Of a stretch of DNA of 64,000 bases, positions 12,330 to 26,124 are shown piece by piece. The position numbers and the translations under genes are program-made. Source of the DNA: Brachionus plicatilis. Its lineage: Eukaryota > Rotifera > Eurotatoria > Ploima > Brachionidae. The stretch covers positions 827,551 to 891,550 of the forward strand of contig QEOQ01000122.1 of assembly GCA_010279815.1 (NCBI GenBank), read 5' to 3'. The notes beneath the pieces were generated by a model that was not told the origin of the DNA, made no database searches, and saw only the letters and a program-made list of their open reading frames with translations. The number at the start of each line of letters is the position of its first letter. Within the stretch, counting starts at the first letter, position 1.

Positions 12330-12720
12330 ACGCCCACTCTACCGATTTTTGACCAAAACAATGTTCATATTCGTGATCAGCATGGTCGAATACCCCCCAA
12401 CAAAATCAAAAAGAAAAAGATTTTGATACAAATTTTGATTAAATTTTCAATAAACTTTATTTTTTTCAATTTTTTTAAAAATGTCTCATTTTGTACACTT
12501 TTATTAAGAGAAAATAAAAAAAGTGGTCCCAACATTTTGTTCAGAATTTTCTCTAGTTTCAGAATCGTTATAAAAAAGTAGGAGTCGGGGGGGGGAAACA
12601 GCGGACTAGATACAAAAATAGTGAAAAAATACCATTTTTTTACCATTTTTTGCCAAAATATCGGTCTATTGGTAAAATAATAGATTAAATTACTACACCA
12701 TTTTTTAGATGAGACAGTGC
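12330..12720. repeat. dispersed repeat shared with about 59100-59330
   Basis: A stretch containing ttcagaattttctctagttt followed by cagaat, then a G-rich and A-rich tail, has a diverged counterpart near 59150 (cagaattttgtctagtttca). The element type is not identified. Confidence 0.4.
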
Positions 12721-13019
12721 GCTTTCAGAATATATACATATTAATAAGGTTATGTTTATTAGACCATGAGATATTTTAGCTCAAAGGTAACTAAATTTTG
12801 TTTTTTTTTTTTTATCTTGAGGGGGGTGGTATCAAAATTTTTTTTTTGACAATACCTAAAAAATCATTATTTCAAGGTTTTCAAGTATGCAGATTAATAT
12901 TTTAAAGTCGGTTTGCAGAAATTCAGATAGTACTGTAGTTTTGCTACAATAAAAATAACTTCTTTCAAGTGAAATTATTGCCGAAACCAAGTTGTTCTTG
13001 TCTTGAAAAAAAGCATTGT

Positions 13020-13375
13020 TGCTATAATTTTTTAAATAATTTTTTTCTCAACTTGTTTTAGATGCTCTTTGAAGTTGATTTTGGGGTCTAAAATACACCT
13101 AGGAAGGTCGGGTTTGGTTCTAATTGAATGCTTTGATTTGCTATTTTGAAATTTTTTCGTGTAATTTTGTCTGAGACCGGCTGAAGTGAACGTCCGCATT
13201 CTATTTTTTTGGGTCTTGAAGTGGCTTCATTGTATTGTACTTTAAATGTTCTATCTTTGAGAAATTTTTCTATCCAATTTTTGAGTGTTGCACTGAGCCC
13301 AAGATGTTTTAGTTTGAAAAGTATACCTTCATGTTGAGTTTTATCGAAGGCTTTTTCTAAATCAAAGAACACGAC
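13020..13375 (-). pseudogene. LINE reverse transcriptase fragment
   Basis: The minus-strand frame begins FFDLEKAFDKTQHEGILFKL, the palm motif of non-LTR reverse transcriptases (Dxx-K-AFD), and continues with LKNWIEKFLKDRTF. It then jumps to a segment typical of the region after the catalytic box (NPTFLGVF, then DPKINFKEHLKQVEKK after a stop). The catalytic YxDD box falls in the missing part, so this is an internally deleted, dead copy of a CR1/Jockey-like element. Confidence 0.75.
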
Positions 13376-13479
13376 AACAGTGATTTTTTTGTTATCATTT
13401 CTTTATAAAGATATTGATAGTCAAATTTTTTTTTTATTTCAAAATTTTATTTATTTTTCAAATTCAAGTCTGACCTTTT

Positions 13480-13575
13480 AAATTTAAAAAAAAAGTCCGA
13501 ACAACATGAATTTTTTTTCAGTGACAAGTCTAGTGACTTGACTTTGACTTAATGATTTTTAAAAAACTCTCAATT
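13480..13575. repeat. hAT-MITE-like fragment
   Basis: Blocks aaaaaaaaagtccgaac and gacttgactttgacttaatg followed by an actctcaa end resemble the interior of the hAT MITEs. The ends are too diverged to delimit. Confidence 0.35.
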
Positions 13576-14503
13576 AAAAAAATGAACCTTGATTTGCTAA
13601 TTAATTTTATAATTGTTTTAAAATATATCATGTCAAATTCATATTAATTTCATTCTATCCGTATTCCCAATGGTTTGTGTCTTTGCAGAGGATCGAAAAT
13701 TCGAATCTCGAAAAAATCTAAAAAAAAATACATCTGCAGTACGTGACGCATGTTTAGACCCCTTTCACTAAAAACGAGGAATCAGTTTCGACTTGCTTTT
13801 AACTGCAGTGTTGATGAAAATACTGATTAATTTTTTATTTATTTCAACTAAAAAATTTATTAAAAAAATATGATGCTCCTTTCAACATTATAAATCTGTA
13901 TATCAATTATATTTCAAAACTTTTGGGCAATGGTCACTCAATCAAATACATCTTTTATAGTCTCTATGATAGGGAAGCATCGAATTATCAGCAAAACATC
14001 GATGTTTTAAGAGATTTGTTAAATTGAAATGAAATAAATAAATAAATTACAAAAACTCAAGAGAGAGCTCAAATTTATTAATATTGACTGATATGAATCT
14101 TTATGAACATATTAGCTAAATAAACTAAGTTTAAAAAAAGAAAAACGAACAAGCTGGTCAATACTTATTTATTGAAATTAATTCATTATTTTTTTATCTT
14201 TTTTATATAGACTTTATACATTAAATTTTTAACCTATTAGGTCTAATAAGAAGTACCTGATTCCTTTGTGTAATTGCTTCCTTACAATCTCTTCTTTCAT
14301 GTAGCACTTTTAATTTGCTTTAATTTAAATTTCTATTCAATTTTCTATTAAAATAAATTTAATTTTTAAATTTTTTGATTATTTGAGGGAGTAAAAGTAA
14401 AATAAATTATTAAAAAAATAATAAACATTTTATTTATGTGTGACGAATATGAAGATTTTTACAGTTGTTACATAAGAATTTTAACAAATAAAAGCTTATT
14501 TCA

Positions 14504-15231
14504 GGATATGACTTAAAAGCGGAAAATCAAAAGCGGATTGCGGACTGGCAATATAATATTTTATTTAATAAAAATAATAATTGTTTTAGTTATTTTATTA
14601 TTTTGTAGAATATTAAAGTTAAACTTTAAAAAAAATATTAAAATTTCTAGAAAACTAGAGTCAATCAGCTGCTTTTATCGTATTGATTTATCGAGTGAGC
14701 TCGCTTTTTCTGAATCAATTAAGATTTTTAACTTTTTTTGTGGTTCTCGAAGGATAATATTCTTATTTAAATATTTAAATATTTTGAAGAATGTGATAAA
14801 CTTAAATTTTTTAATGATTCTAATACTTTATTTTCTTGCAGTTTACTATTTAATTCATGACCCTTTTCTCAACTTATAATTATTATTTGATTTAATTAAA
14901 TCTTATATTTTAGCTTTTGAATATTTTGTTAAAGTTTCAATATCATTACCATCGCAATGTTCAACAGCTAAAATATGAACACAATTAATTTTAAAATAAA
15001 TTTTTTTTCATTTCTCTTTAAATTTTTTTTTAAATAATCACACAATTTTTAAAAAAAAATTTTAAAAAGACTCAATCACAAATGCATGCGTAATTAACTT
15101 GCAAAAATCTTTTGAAAATTTTATTAAATAATCTGCTTTTTTATCATTCCGCTTCAAAAATCCGCTGGTCCCCTAAAAAAAGCGGATTTCCGCTTTTTGC
15201 CAGTCCGCAATCCGCTTTTTAGTCATATACA
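14504..15231. mobile_element. foldback element with GCGGA-rich inverted ends
   Basis: The left end (tatgacttaaaagcggaaaa, then aaaagcggattgcggactgg) recurs inverted at the right end, about 15150-15231, where an extra internal copy of the GCGGATTTCCGC palindrome is added. The 630-bp interior is AT-rich with only a low-complexity frame and no transposase I recognise. It is a non-autonomous element of unknown superfamily; the outermost flanking dinucleotide is TA. Confidence 0.6.
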
Positions 15232-18200
15232 TTGTTGTATCATTTTGTTTTTTTTTTTAAATAAAAAAATGTTAATGAATTTGAGTGTTTGACTCCTGTT
15301 TTAGTGCTTCATTAACTTTTTACTCATAAACATATCAACGTCATTATTTTCCATTTTATTCATAAGAATAGAAATAAAAAAAAAATAAAATAAAATAGAA
15401 ATAAAATAAATTCATCAGAATGAAAAACAAAATTATAATTGCTGTAATTAAATTTCTAAGTTCTTGAAAAAAATTCATCAATTCTAAATATTTAAAAATT
15501 TGAATCAGGTCTGAGCATTTGCGCACTGTAAAGTGTGCAATTGCTGCTTTGTCATTGACTTTGATTTTTAGACAGATTTAACTAAGTAACGTTACGCTTC
15601 TTTATCTTTTTTTCAATTTAATTAATTTTATTCTAATTTTTTTTTTCTCCGAAGGAGCTAGGGCTTGCTGTAGATTTAAACATTTTTTAAGTTTAATACG
15701 ATTTTAAAATTAATTGCATTCTTTATGACTTCAATTCAAACATTCTTCATTAATTCAATATTCGTTATTTTTACAAATGTAAATTTTAACAAAAAATGGG
15801 TCCTGTCAAATAATTTTTTAGACAATAAAAAAAATTTATTTAGATTTAACAGATGTATAATTTCGAAAATAAATTAAAATAAAAATTTAATTCTTTTATA
15901 CTTTTTTGCATAACAATAATTAAAGAAATTAAATTCATTATGCCAAAAATTTTTGAATTAGATATTTTTTTTTTATTGAATTAAGCAGTCAAATTGAGTT
16001 ATTAACAAAACAAATTAATTCAAAAGTTCTTCAAAGTAATTTATATAATTATTTGTAAAGTTTTTTTTTCAATTAAAACTTTTTTATATTATTATTACTT
16101 TTTCGGATCTTAAAGGAGCGAGATTTTTTATGGATTCAATCTTTTGTTGTTAAAATTTTATTAAACAATATCAAAAACAAGAATTGCTACAAAGAATTTG
16201 CTTTATTTGACCAATATTAATTAAAGAAAACAATACAAAACTATTATCTTGTTAAATGCCACTCATTTCAAGTTAAGTTATAAAAATTGCTTTTTCCTAA
16301 AACAAAATTAGAATATTTTTATTTTCTTTAATACTTTTCAATTAATTTACCCTAAAATCTATCCATATTTGACAGATTTTACTTAAAAAATAATGGTATC
16401 TCGATGCCTTGTTTCACGTTTATTTTAACCTCTTATTTTTTTAGCCTTTTTACTCAATAGAACAAGATTTTTGTCGCCATTTTTAAATTTTGGATGTAAA
16501 TATCCTAGGAAACGTTTTTTTTAATGTTTCATAATTTTTACTGAAAATTTGAGTTTTTGATTTTTTGATATGAAGTAGTTTTTATTACAATCTTTTTATT
16601 TATTCCTTTTAAATAAAGAATTTAACGAAAAAATTAATTCAACTGATTTCTAATATTTTGAAGAATTTTTTACAATATTACAGATTTAATTTTCAGCACC
16701 AGAAACCGAGGTCTAACCGATTTTTGATTAAAATCAATAGTGAATTTTGGAATCGAACCTCCTTTTTTAAGCATGACAATCTTTTGGTTCATTTGCTCGG
16801 GAAAGTACTAGGAACGATATTGTTAGCGGTTAACTTAGGACTAGACTTAGACTTTGACATTGGAAATAATAGACTAGTTTTAGAAACTTTATTAAACTCA
16901 AACCTTGAGCTAAAAATATAAACTCGCACTTTCAAATCAAAATATTCTCTCTTATATATCCTTTGAATATCATTCTATTTTCTAAATTGTCTCCAAGTTC
17001 TAATCATTTATTAGTTATAAATACAGCCTAGTAACTCCGAGTTTAGTTTAAATCTAATTCTAGCAACAAGACTAGTTACAAATTATAACTAGTATGAAAG
17101 GTCCAATATGACCAGGGAGTAGAGTCAGCCTTAGCTTACAGCTCCGCCAACAATATTAATTAATAATAAAAAAATGATAATGTTTTATATTTAATAAAAG
17201 CTTTTTTAAATTTGATTTTTTCGAAAAAATTTCCTTTAAATTTAACTAAAATGATAATCTGGATTTTTTTTCTTAGCTTGAAATAAAAAAGGATAAAGAC
17301 TGAAGAAAGTACTCTCGAAATGCTTTACCATTCAATGTAATGCTGAAATATATTTGTTGATCACAATAAACCTGTACTTGCTTACCTTAAAATATTTTAA
17401 ATACGTTCAGGCATTAATCTTCAAGTTTCAATAGCGTGGTTAAAAATCAGAAGAAAATCTTTTAATTTTGATACTTTTATTAAAAAGAATTCTTTCAATT
17501 TAACTTTAATTCTTAGGGACTAAAACCTGAAAGTCGAAGTTTGGGCTAATTTTCGAGAATTTGAGAATAATGATGACTTTGTTTATGAATTGTTAACAAA
17601 AAAATAGTCCAATACTAAATTTGACTCAAATGAAACCATGAAAACTAAAATAAAAAAAATTAATAAACAAATTTTACAATAAACCTATTGACTATTAAAT
17701 TTTTAATTAATTAAAGAGAATTCAAAAGAAAATATTGTTCAAAACTTGGAGCATGTTTAATCCAATAAGTAAATTAGGCTTGTTAATCACCAAATTAGTT
17801 TAAAATATCAAATGATTAATTTGATAATAAGTTTTCAATAAATTTTCTCATCAAAAAAGTTTATAGAAAAAGAGTCTGTGATAAAATTTTTGAAAAACCA
17901 TTTAAATATTTGGATTTTTTTGTTTGCGATCTTTAATATTAATATATGGGAAATAAAAAAGCATGAATGATTTGAAAATTTATTTTTTTAGGAATTTATA
18001 TTTATCTTTTGTTTAGGTCAAAATTAAATCCAAAAATTAATTTATTTTGCTAAACTTTTCTATTTGTTTAATCATTTATCCGAGATGCAGTAAGAATTTT
18101 TTAGGATTATGTAATAAAAATGTATGCTAGGAATAAATAGTTTTATTATGCTGTCAATGATTGAGAAAATCTATTGCTTTTATATTTTGAAATATAGGAA

Positions 18201-21200
18201 ACAAAACTTAAACAAAAGATAAGAGAACAGATAATGTTAATAAAACAAAAAAGAAATTCTAGAGAATAAGCTTCTTGAGGCCAACAAATATTTAGAATTT
18301 TTCAGATCTAAATTTAAGCATCATACTTATTGTTTATCTAATGAATTTAGATCATTTTATTGAAATAATATTTATAAAAAATTCTCATAAAATACTGAAC
18401 TATAAAATCTTTAATATCACTTACAAATTTTTTATTAAATTAAAAATATTCAAGCCGTTCAAATAGTATTTTTTAATTTTGATAGGAAAAATAGTTATTC
18501 ACTTATTTACTCATCAACAAGTTGATATTGTTTAATTTTGTTAATTTTTGTTTTTAATACAAAAATATTTTTAAAACAAAAAAAATTTAATTACGAAAAA
18601 ATTCAATTGATTTAAATCTAGAAAATAAATTTATTTTTTAAAAATATTTATTTTTTTTTTCAAAATAAAACCATCTTTTAGAATATTAAATTTCAAAAAT
18701 ATTAAATTGTACTCTTAAGTTGAATATGTCTAAGCAAACTTTTTCAAAAACCTCCCAAACACAATAAATCCAGTTTAATAATACCTGTAGCATTTAAGCT
18801 GAATGAAAATATTTTTTTTTTGCGTTAAATATTATCAGAAATATTTATTGCTCGGTTTTGGAAAAGATTTGTAATTTTGTTATTTAGAGTTGGATTTTAA
18901 TCGATAGATTTTTGAAGGTTAAAAATTCTAACCTCAATTTGGTGCATTAAAATGATTGATACTAGCATATTTGGGAAAAAAATATTTTTTTTTAAATTTC
19001 CAAGATCTGAGCTGTCAAGAAAAGATAATTTTCTTTTAAAATTGTTATATAATTAAGGTTTTATTTAAATTGTTAGAAAAAAAGATAGGTTGTATTGAAA
19101 CAAATTTTACATCATTTAAAAAATTTTGCTCTAAATAAATTATTTGAGCAAATAATTTATGCAATAAATGTTAGATTACTTTAATTAGAATTGATAGTAA
19201 TTCAAATGTAATATTTAAAATTTCAAAGCTCTATTTGAATAGTTGAAGTCTTATATTTTAAAATATAAATACCTCTCACAATATTTTCTATCCTAACTTT
19301 AAAATTAATTTGAAGAATCAATAGTAAACCAAATAAAAGCTTAGTATTTATTAAACAATTTTTTGCTCAAGTTTAAAACTTGGCTAATACTTCATAAAAA
19401 TTCTACTTAAACAAATCACTAAGAATTGAGTATTTTAATAAGTTTGAGCAAAAAGCACATATACATAAGAAAAATTTGACTAGGATTTTTCAAGTTCAAT
19501 CTCATTCAAGCTTAAGATAGTTGGAGATTTTGAAAAAGTTTATTTTAAAAATAATCAATGAAAATACTGATTCATTTAAAAATTTTCCATAATAATGTTT
19601 TAAATGCTACAAGTTAGATGTATAACATTAAAGAACCAATTTTTCGCAGCATGTACTTTATTGAAATTGGAGAATTTTATTTATAATCGATTTGCTATCT
19701 GAGATTAAGCTTAATTTTTCTAGTAATTTATATTCTAGTTTTAACAGTAAGAATCGAGCTGGCTTTACCAGTCGATTCAAATGGTAATTTGGAATTTTAA
19801 ATAAATTTTCAGAATTTTTCTTCATTTACTTCTTTCAAAAATTTTTCAACAAAATCTTTGCCAAATTGATTCCATTTCTAGAACTAATCAGAATTCTGGT
19901 TAAAAAATACTAAGATAGCGGGAAATTTTTCAACAAATACTTGAGTAATTGCATAATCATTAACAAAGGTAATGCGATGGCTCTAAAAATCAACAGGCTA
20001 TGGTTCTAAGGTATTTACAAGTGTCATAAAGAAATTAAAAATTTAATTGCTAGTTTTTAACAAGGTAAATTCAAGTCAAATAGAGTGCAATTTTCACAAT
20101 GCTAAAATTAGATTTGGATTTCGATTGAGCTCAAACCAAGAATTTAAATTTAGCCCAATGGGCATATTTTGATAAAGCTACATTAATAAACCAAAATGAG
20201 GACAATCACTTTTAAAGAATATAAAATTCATTGATGTTTTTATTTTTTAGCTAAATAAAATCCATGGCTACAAATGGACTTATTTTTGATTAGATAATTT
20301 TAGCTCTCAAGTTCATTAGAACGAAACATATCTAAGTTATGATCAATTGTTTTTCCGAATAAGTTTTGACAAAATTTTTAAAATTTCAACAAAAAATTTT
20401 AATTACTTTTTCCAATCAAGGCTCAACTTATCATAAATATTCAAAATGATAAACTAAATAAATATTCAAGTGAGTAGAGCTGAAAGGCGAGCATTTTTTG
20501 ATTTTTTGAGCGCCAACTAAGTGTCAAATGGAATCCAATTTTAAAGTGTGCTGGTCTTTACACTTTGAAAGTATCTGGCCGCTCATAATCCAAGCTCAGG
20601 CCTTTGGCAAGCTAGTTTTCAATTAGGAAATATTTTAGTTTTCTTTAATTTTAGTCGAAATATAATAAACACAATTATTTTCGTAGGCAAATTTGTTTTC
20701 TAAGTGGAAAAAAAGAATTCAACGAAAAAAATCAAATACTAAGATTAAGTTGTGTTATGCAATAAAGTTTTATTTGAATCTTAGGAAAAAAAAAAAAATA
20801 ATTAGGAACAAAAATATAGAAAAAAAAAAATAAAAATAATAGAAACAAAAATATCCTTTTACGTGAAATTTGTAAACTCTAAAGTTTATCTTGTTTTCAG
20901 AAATTTAACTTTTTAAAAAATTTAATTTTTTGTGCGAGCAGATCACTCAATCAAATGAAATAGATACTAGATTTGTTATGTAACTGCAATTATGCAATGG
21001 AAGAGCGTGAGAATTTTCCAGAGCCACAAATAACTTTGTTTAACTGAGCAGCTTGGAATATGAGCCAGAAGCAGTGGTGGCCGAGACCAAGCTAGTTTTC
21101 AATTAAGTGCATTGTGGAGCTTCATTTGCAATTTGAGTTTAATTCTAGGCGTTAATGACTTAAAGTCTGGCTGGAGTTGTTTGGCCATCGCCAGAGGCCA

Positions 21201-24200
21201 ATATTAATTCATTTCTAAAAGAAAACAGAACGAATAGATACGAGAAGCATTATCGATATTCATTCCATTTGATTAATTTTATCTTATCTTATTTAGGAGA
21301 GGGATTAAATCAACCTACATATTGTTTACAATTTAAATTAATTTAAACATACCATAAACTAAGCAAAAAGCCTTACTTAAGATATTTTAACTAAATAAAA
21401 ATCTATTTGCATTGAGCAAATAATTTTATTTATTTAAATCATTGGCTTCTACGTGAGCTATTGTCTATCTATTTCTAAGCTGCTCAATATGCTTATTTTC
21501 TCATTTAAAATCCATTAGTTCAGCATGTTTCCAAAAGCCAAGCTTTGATCCATTTTAGTTGATTGCGTCACTTGAGCTTTGCCAAGGAACACACGCATCA
21601 AAAAAGCTTTCGTAGACCCATTTTGCTTAATCGTTATTAGCTATTTTAATATTTTTTCTCTGTCAAAATTTAAATAGTTGGCAAAATTAGCCAATTTAGG
21701 CCAATTTACACGAGTCTGTTTTTAGCCACACTTGGCACACTAAGTTCACTATGAAATAGATGCTAAACAAAATTTGTTTTTCAAAGGTGTCTTTGTTCCG
21801 ATACTCTTTTGTTATGAACTTGCCAGGTTTCTCACTGGCAATATTAAACCAATATTGTTGTTAGCATCCTTTTGAGTATTTGTTTTTTGTTGATAAGAAC
21901 AAGTCTTGCTTAAATTGGATCAACTCTTTGTTTTACCAGCTAAAAGTTATCTGGATCAAGTCGAAATAATTAAATCACGATCAAAATAACAGTAAAATAA
22001 TTTTTTAATTAATTATTTATTACCTTTTAATAAATGACAGTTCATGTAATTTAATTAATTTTTTTATTCTAAAAAATTAAATTCCAAAATTATGATAATA
22101 TTTTTTTATTTTTTAAATTTCAAAAATATTTAATGCTTTGAACAAAAATGAGCAAAAATTTTTTAATTTGTATTTCGATACTCATAGACTGCTATTTTGT
22201 ATTTTAATTTTTTAAATTGTAATTTAATACCAAAAATTTTTTAGATTCATAAACTTATGTTCAGTGCCAATTAAGATTGATTTCTAAAACAAAAAAAAAT
22301 TTAAATTTTTTCTATAATTCTCCGCAACAGTCATGTCAGTTTATCATCATTTAAATTTTTTAATGTTTAAATTTGATTCAAGTTAAAGTGTCTTCTATCA
22401 GTGGCATAATTAATCCAAAAGTATCTAACAAGAGATCAAATTTTACATGGAATTTTGATAAAATTTTAAGGCGCATAATTTAGTCTAATAAATTAAAAAC
22501 TTGATAGGCATTCACCTAAATTTAAATAGCAAAAGTTAACCGAGCTTTAAAGTTGGAAAAAATTTTATTTTAAAGATAAGCTATCTAAATTTAGGTGTCC
22601 GATTGAACAAAAAATTCGAATCAGATAAAATCCCGAGGCAGCGCTGAGCTGCATTAGGCCTGACATAAACAAATCCATGTTTGGAACTGAATAGCTTCAG
22701 ATTAATAACACATTGTAAGACATTTACAGAATTGTTTTGCTTGCTTTTCATGAGTCGGCTAAAACGCTGCAGAATTCTTCTCGTTAAAATGTTTTATAAA
22801 TTAGACAAATGATTAATGAGAAAAGAAAGAAACATAATCTAGAAAAATAGCTTTCTATTTATGCTCAATGCTGATAGACAGATCCGTAAATAGATGCTAC
22901 TAGCTGCAAAAAAGCCTTGCGGAATCTGATTTATTCCCGTCATTTGCCATGCGTAATAAAAAAGCCAACAGGCCTGAATAAATCAGCCCTTTTAAGCTCA
23001 AGCTCAAGTATTTTGGCACTTTTTTTTTTTTGTTTGCATTCGTTAATTGCTTCATAAAGGTAATTTAAAGAATAAAAATTGTATAAATATTGCTAATAAA
23101 AATTTTATTCAAAAATTATTGTGCAACCAAAGCTTTTGAAATAAATTCATTAGCAAAAAAAAAAAAGTTTAATTCAGCTCAAGTTTGAACTAAAAAAATT
23201 TAAATTCTATTTTAGAAAAACAATTTTTTAAGAATAATTTTGTGAAGTTTTGCATTTTTATCTTGTAAAGCAATTTACATTTTGTTGTAAATCTGTTCGA
23301 ACTAGACAAAGAATAATTTTTAATTAACAATGTGGTAGGATAACTCGAGTTTTTGAGCAAAATGAACAATAGTTGAAAATTTGATAAATTTACAATTTAT
23401 AAAAAACTTAGGTCAGCGCTTTTCTTTCTTCAAAATATTGAATTGATTGATATTATTTTAAATGAAAGTTTTATTCATTAATTTTTCGATATTTATATTT
23501 TGTCTAGAAAATGAGCTCTTCAAGTTAGAGATTAGTCTCTATTTTAATATTATACTCGTCGATATTGATTTTTTTATCTAACTGAATCAAGTATCTTGTT
23601 TAGCAAAGACTTGTCGAAATAAATCAGCATTGTTTCCCATTGATACTTGGATAATTTTGTTTTGAATAAATTAGATACTTGTTTAATGTTTTTTTTTTCA
23701 TCGCCCAAGTGGCGTGTTTTTTTAGTTGAAATAAAAAATAATAACACATATTTTAAAATTTTTTTATTTTTTCTATTTTTTCGATGTCCCGTTAAATTAG
23801 GTCACATAATTAAGTACTTGATATCAACAATATAAGATAAAAGTTAAATTATTTAAGTGAAATTGTAGAGTTGAGTTGCAAGTGGTTGTAAGACTTCTTT
23901 GCATACTTTATTAACTTTTTGTAAATGTAGTGTTGCTAATCATTTTAGTTTTTCACATTGTAGTGTTTTGTGACAAAAGTATATTTTTTTTAAATTATGT
24001 AACATTAGAAAAAAAATTTATCTAAACACATTTGAATTTTAATTTAAACTTTATTTTATACAAAAATAAAGAGAAATACCGCGACTATAAAAAAGTTTTG
24101 TTTGTTTGAGTGAAAATTTTATTCTTTTCTAATTAAAGTTTTTCGAACTAAAAAACAAAAGATTTTTTTTACTCCAAAATTTTTTTCTTTTTCTCTAATT

Positions 24201-26096
24201 TAATTTATTAAATTCGAATAAAAAATACCAGCGGTCAAAATAACAAGTTGATTTTGTTTGTAGACGTGGCATTTAGTTGATAAACTTAAAAATGTCTCAT
24301 ATTAAAGGTTTTTAATAAAAAGTCACTGCAAATTAAAAACACCATTTGACTTTTAAACACTTTTTCAACTTTCACTTAGAATCTTTCTAAGATAAATAAG
24401 AAGTTTTAATTAAAATAAAAAATATGTATTTTAAAACACCATTTAACTTTTAAACACTTTTTCAACTTTCACTTAGAATCTTTCTAAGATAAATAAGAAG
24501 TTTTAATTAAAATAAAAAATATGTATTTTAAAACTTCATTTAACTTTTAAATTTGTTAAAACTTAAATTTTTTGAATATTTTTTGTCTAGAATAGCAAAA
24601 TTTAAATAACAAAAGTATTAAGTTGGTAAACATCCTGAAGTCAAGTTTAAATTTATTTATCTCTTCGATGTGTTTATTTCCTTTAACTCTTTGATGCATT
24701 TATTTCTCTCTAGCTAAGTTCTCTCGAGATAAAACCAACAAAATGCTAATAATTCGACAGCTAAGTTCATTTAAGTTCTAATTTATATTCGATTCCGATT
24801 TAATTTAGAATAATTATTAATTCAATCGGCTATTTTAAATTATCATTCATCAAAATTAATTAACTCAAACTTTTGTTTTATTAATTGACCAAAATTTTTG
24901 TTCATATGAAATTTTGATATCTATTTCTGAAATCGATAGTGAAACGAGCGTTTATTCATAATTTTTATTCCTACTTTCTATCAGTATGATTATCATTTTT
25001 TTATTTTAATTTTATCTGATTCAAGAGTCATATATTTTTTATCTAAGAAAAAAATCTAATAAGATAAACTTAGACCCCAATTCTTCTTCTTTTTTTTTAT
25101 AAAATTTTATAAAAATCGACCTGGCTTATTTTATGGATAAAACTTTAAAAAAAAAAAACTATTTTTTTTTTATTTTATTTAACCTGCAAGAGATGAATAG
25201 AAAACATAACAAAAAATAATTTTACAATTAGAGAGAATAAACAAAATTTTTTGAAAAGTTAAAATTTAACAATTAAAAAATTTTGTAAATTTTACTTCAA
25301 TTCAGGCGTTGAAAATTAGGAAAAAAATTGTATTTATTTTCAATTTTATTTTAAATTTAATTTAATTTTTTTGGATTCAAATTGATTAAAAAATTTATAG
25401 GCTACCCCTAAAAAATTAGAATAGACTTAAGTAGATTATTCTGTTTGCTCTTTTTGAGTTAAAAAAACAAAGCTCATAGAATCTAAAGTAAAGTTGATAT
25501 TATTTATTTCCAAAGTAATCTTCCCGAATATTTTTTTAGTATATCCGGAACAAAAAAACATACAGATAGCTCATTCCGACACGATGTATCTATTTATTCT
25601 CTTTCTTTTCTAATTCGATCTGAGTACGCTATTTATTATTCAATAAAAATTATTTAAAAAAATTTCCATCTATTTATTCAACAAATACTTTTGGTCTAAA
25701 CATTTTAAAAATTTAATTTTTTAAAAAACATAATTTTATAGAAATAATTTCATTCAAAAAAAGCAAACTGAAAAATTTTCTTATTATCACAAAAAGATGG
25801 TTAAATATTTAAAAAAAAAAAAATATTTTTTTTCTTAATCAAAAGCTCAATTTAGTTTATTTAAGAAAAAAAGGCAGACAAAATAAAAAAAAGTTATCTT
25901 CGATAAGATCTTTATGATAAACACTGTCTAAGTAAATATAACAATCTGTGACGCTTGCCAAACCAAGCCACATCCAAAGGCCAAACTCTATCAAACACAA
26001 TTAATTGTGTGGGATAAGAGCTAGTGGTCTCTTCTTGTCTCTAATGTCTTCAGATCAAAAACCAAAAAAATCTCAAACATTTTTGCACTCTTTTCT
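15232..26096. other. gene-poor AT-rich region
   Basis: Nearly 11 kb in which I find no recognisable coding exon, RNA gene or complete transposon. Base composition is slightly less skewed between about 20500 and 22950. Short frames in it (for example at 16658-16921 and 23647-23835) are low-complexity and unsupported. It may include an upstream non-coding exon and long 5' intron of the PX gene, because that gene has a strong splice acceptor just before its start. One 97-bp tandem duplication is annotated separately. Confidence 0.5.
24336..24550. repeat. 97-bp tandem duplication
   Basis: Two almost identical 97-bp units start at 24336 and 24433 (marker aaaacaccattt, then caactttcacttagaatctt). 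A partial third unit follows. The near identity implies a recent duplication. Confidence 0.9.
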
Positions 26097-26098
26097 AG
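26078..26098 (+). promoter_or_regulatory. probable 3' splice acceptor in the 5' UTR of the PX gene
   Basis: The tract tttttgcactcttttctag ends at 26098, 26 bases before the ATG. It is the best pyrimidine-rich acceptor nearby, so I infer a non-coding upstream exon, which I could not place. Confidence 0.45.
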
Positions 26099-26124
26099 AT
26101 CGGCACAGAATGAAATAGACAGAA

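Noticed and set aside
13675..13715. tRNA-like T-arm (gatcgaaaattcgaatc)
   Set aside because: No matching acceptor, D or anticodon arms at proper distances.
14538..14879. 113-codon hydrophobic frame in the GCGGA foldback element
   Set aside because: Phe/Ile/Leu/Lys-rich chance translation of AT-rich DNA; no motif.
16740..16775. Possible reverse-strand tRNA T-loop (ggttcgattcc)
   Set aside because: The stem does not pair over five bases and no cloverleaf can be formed.
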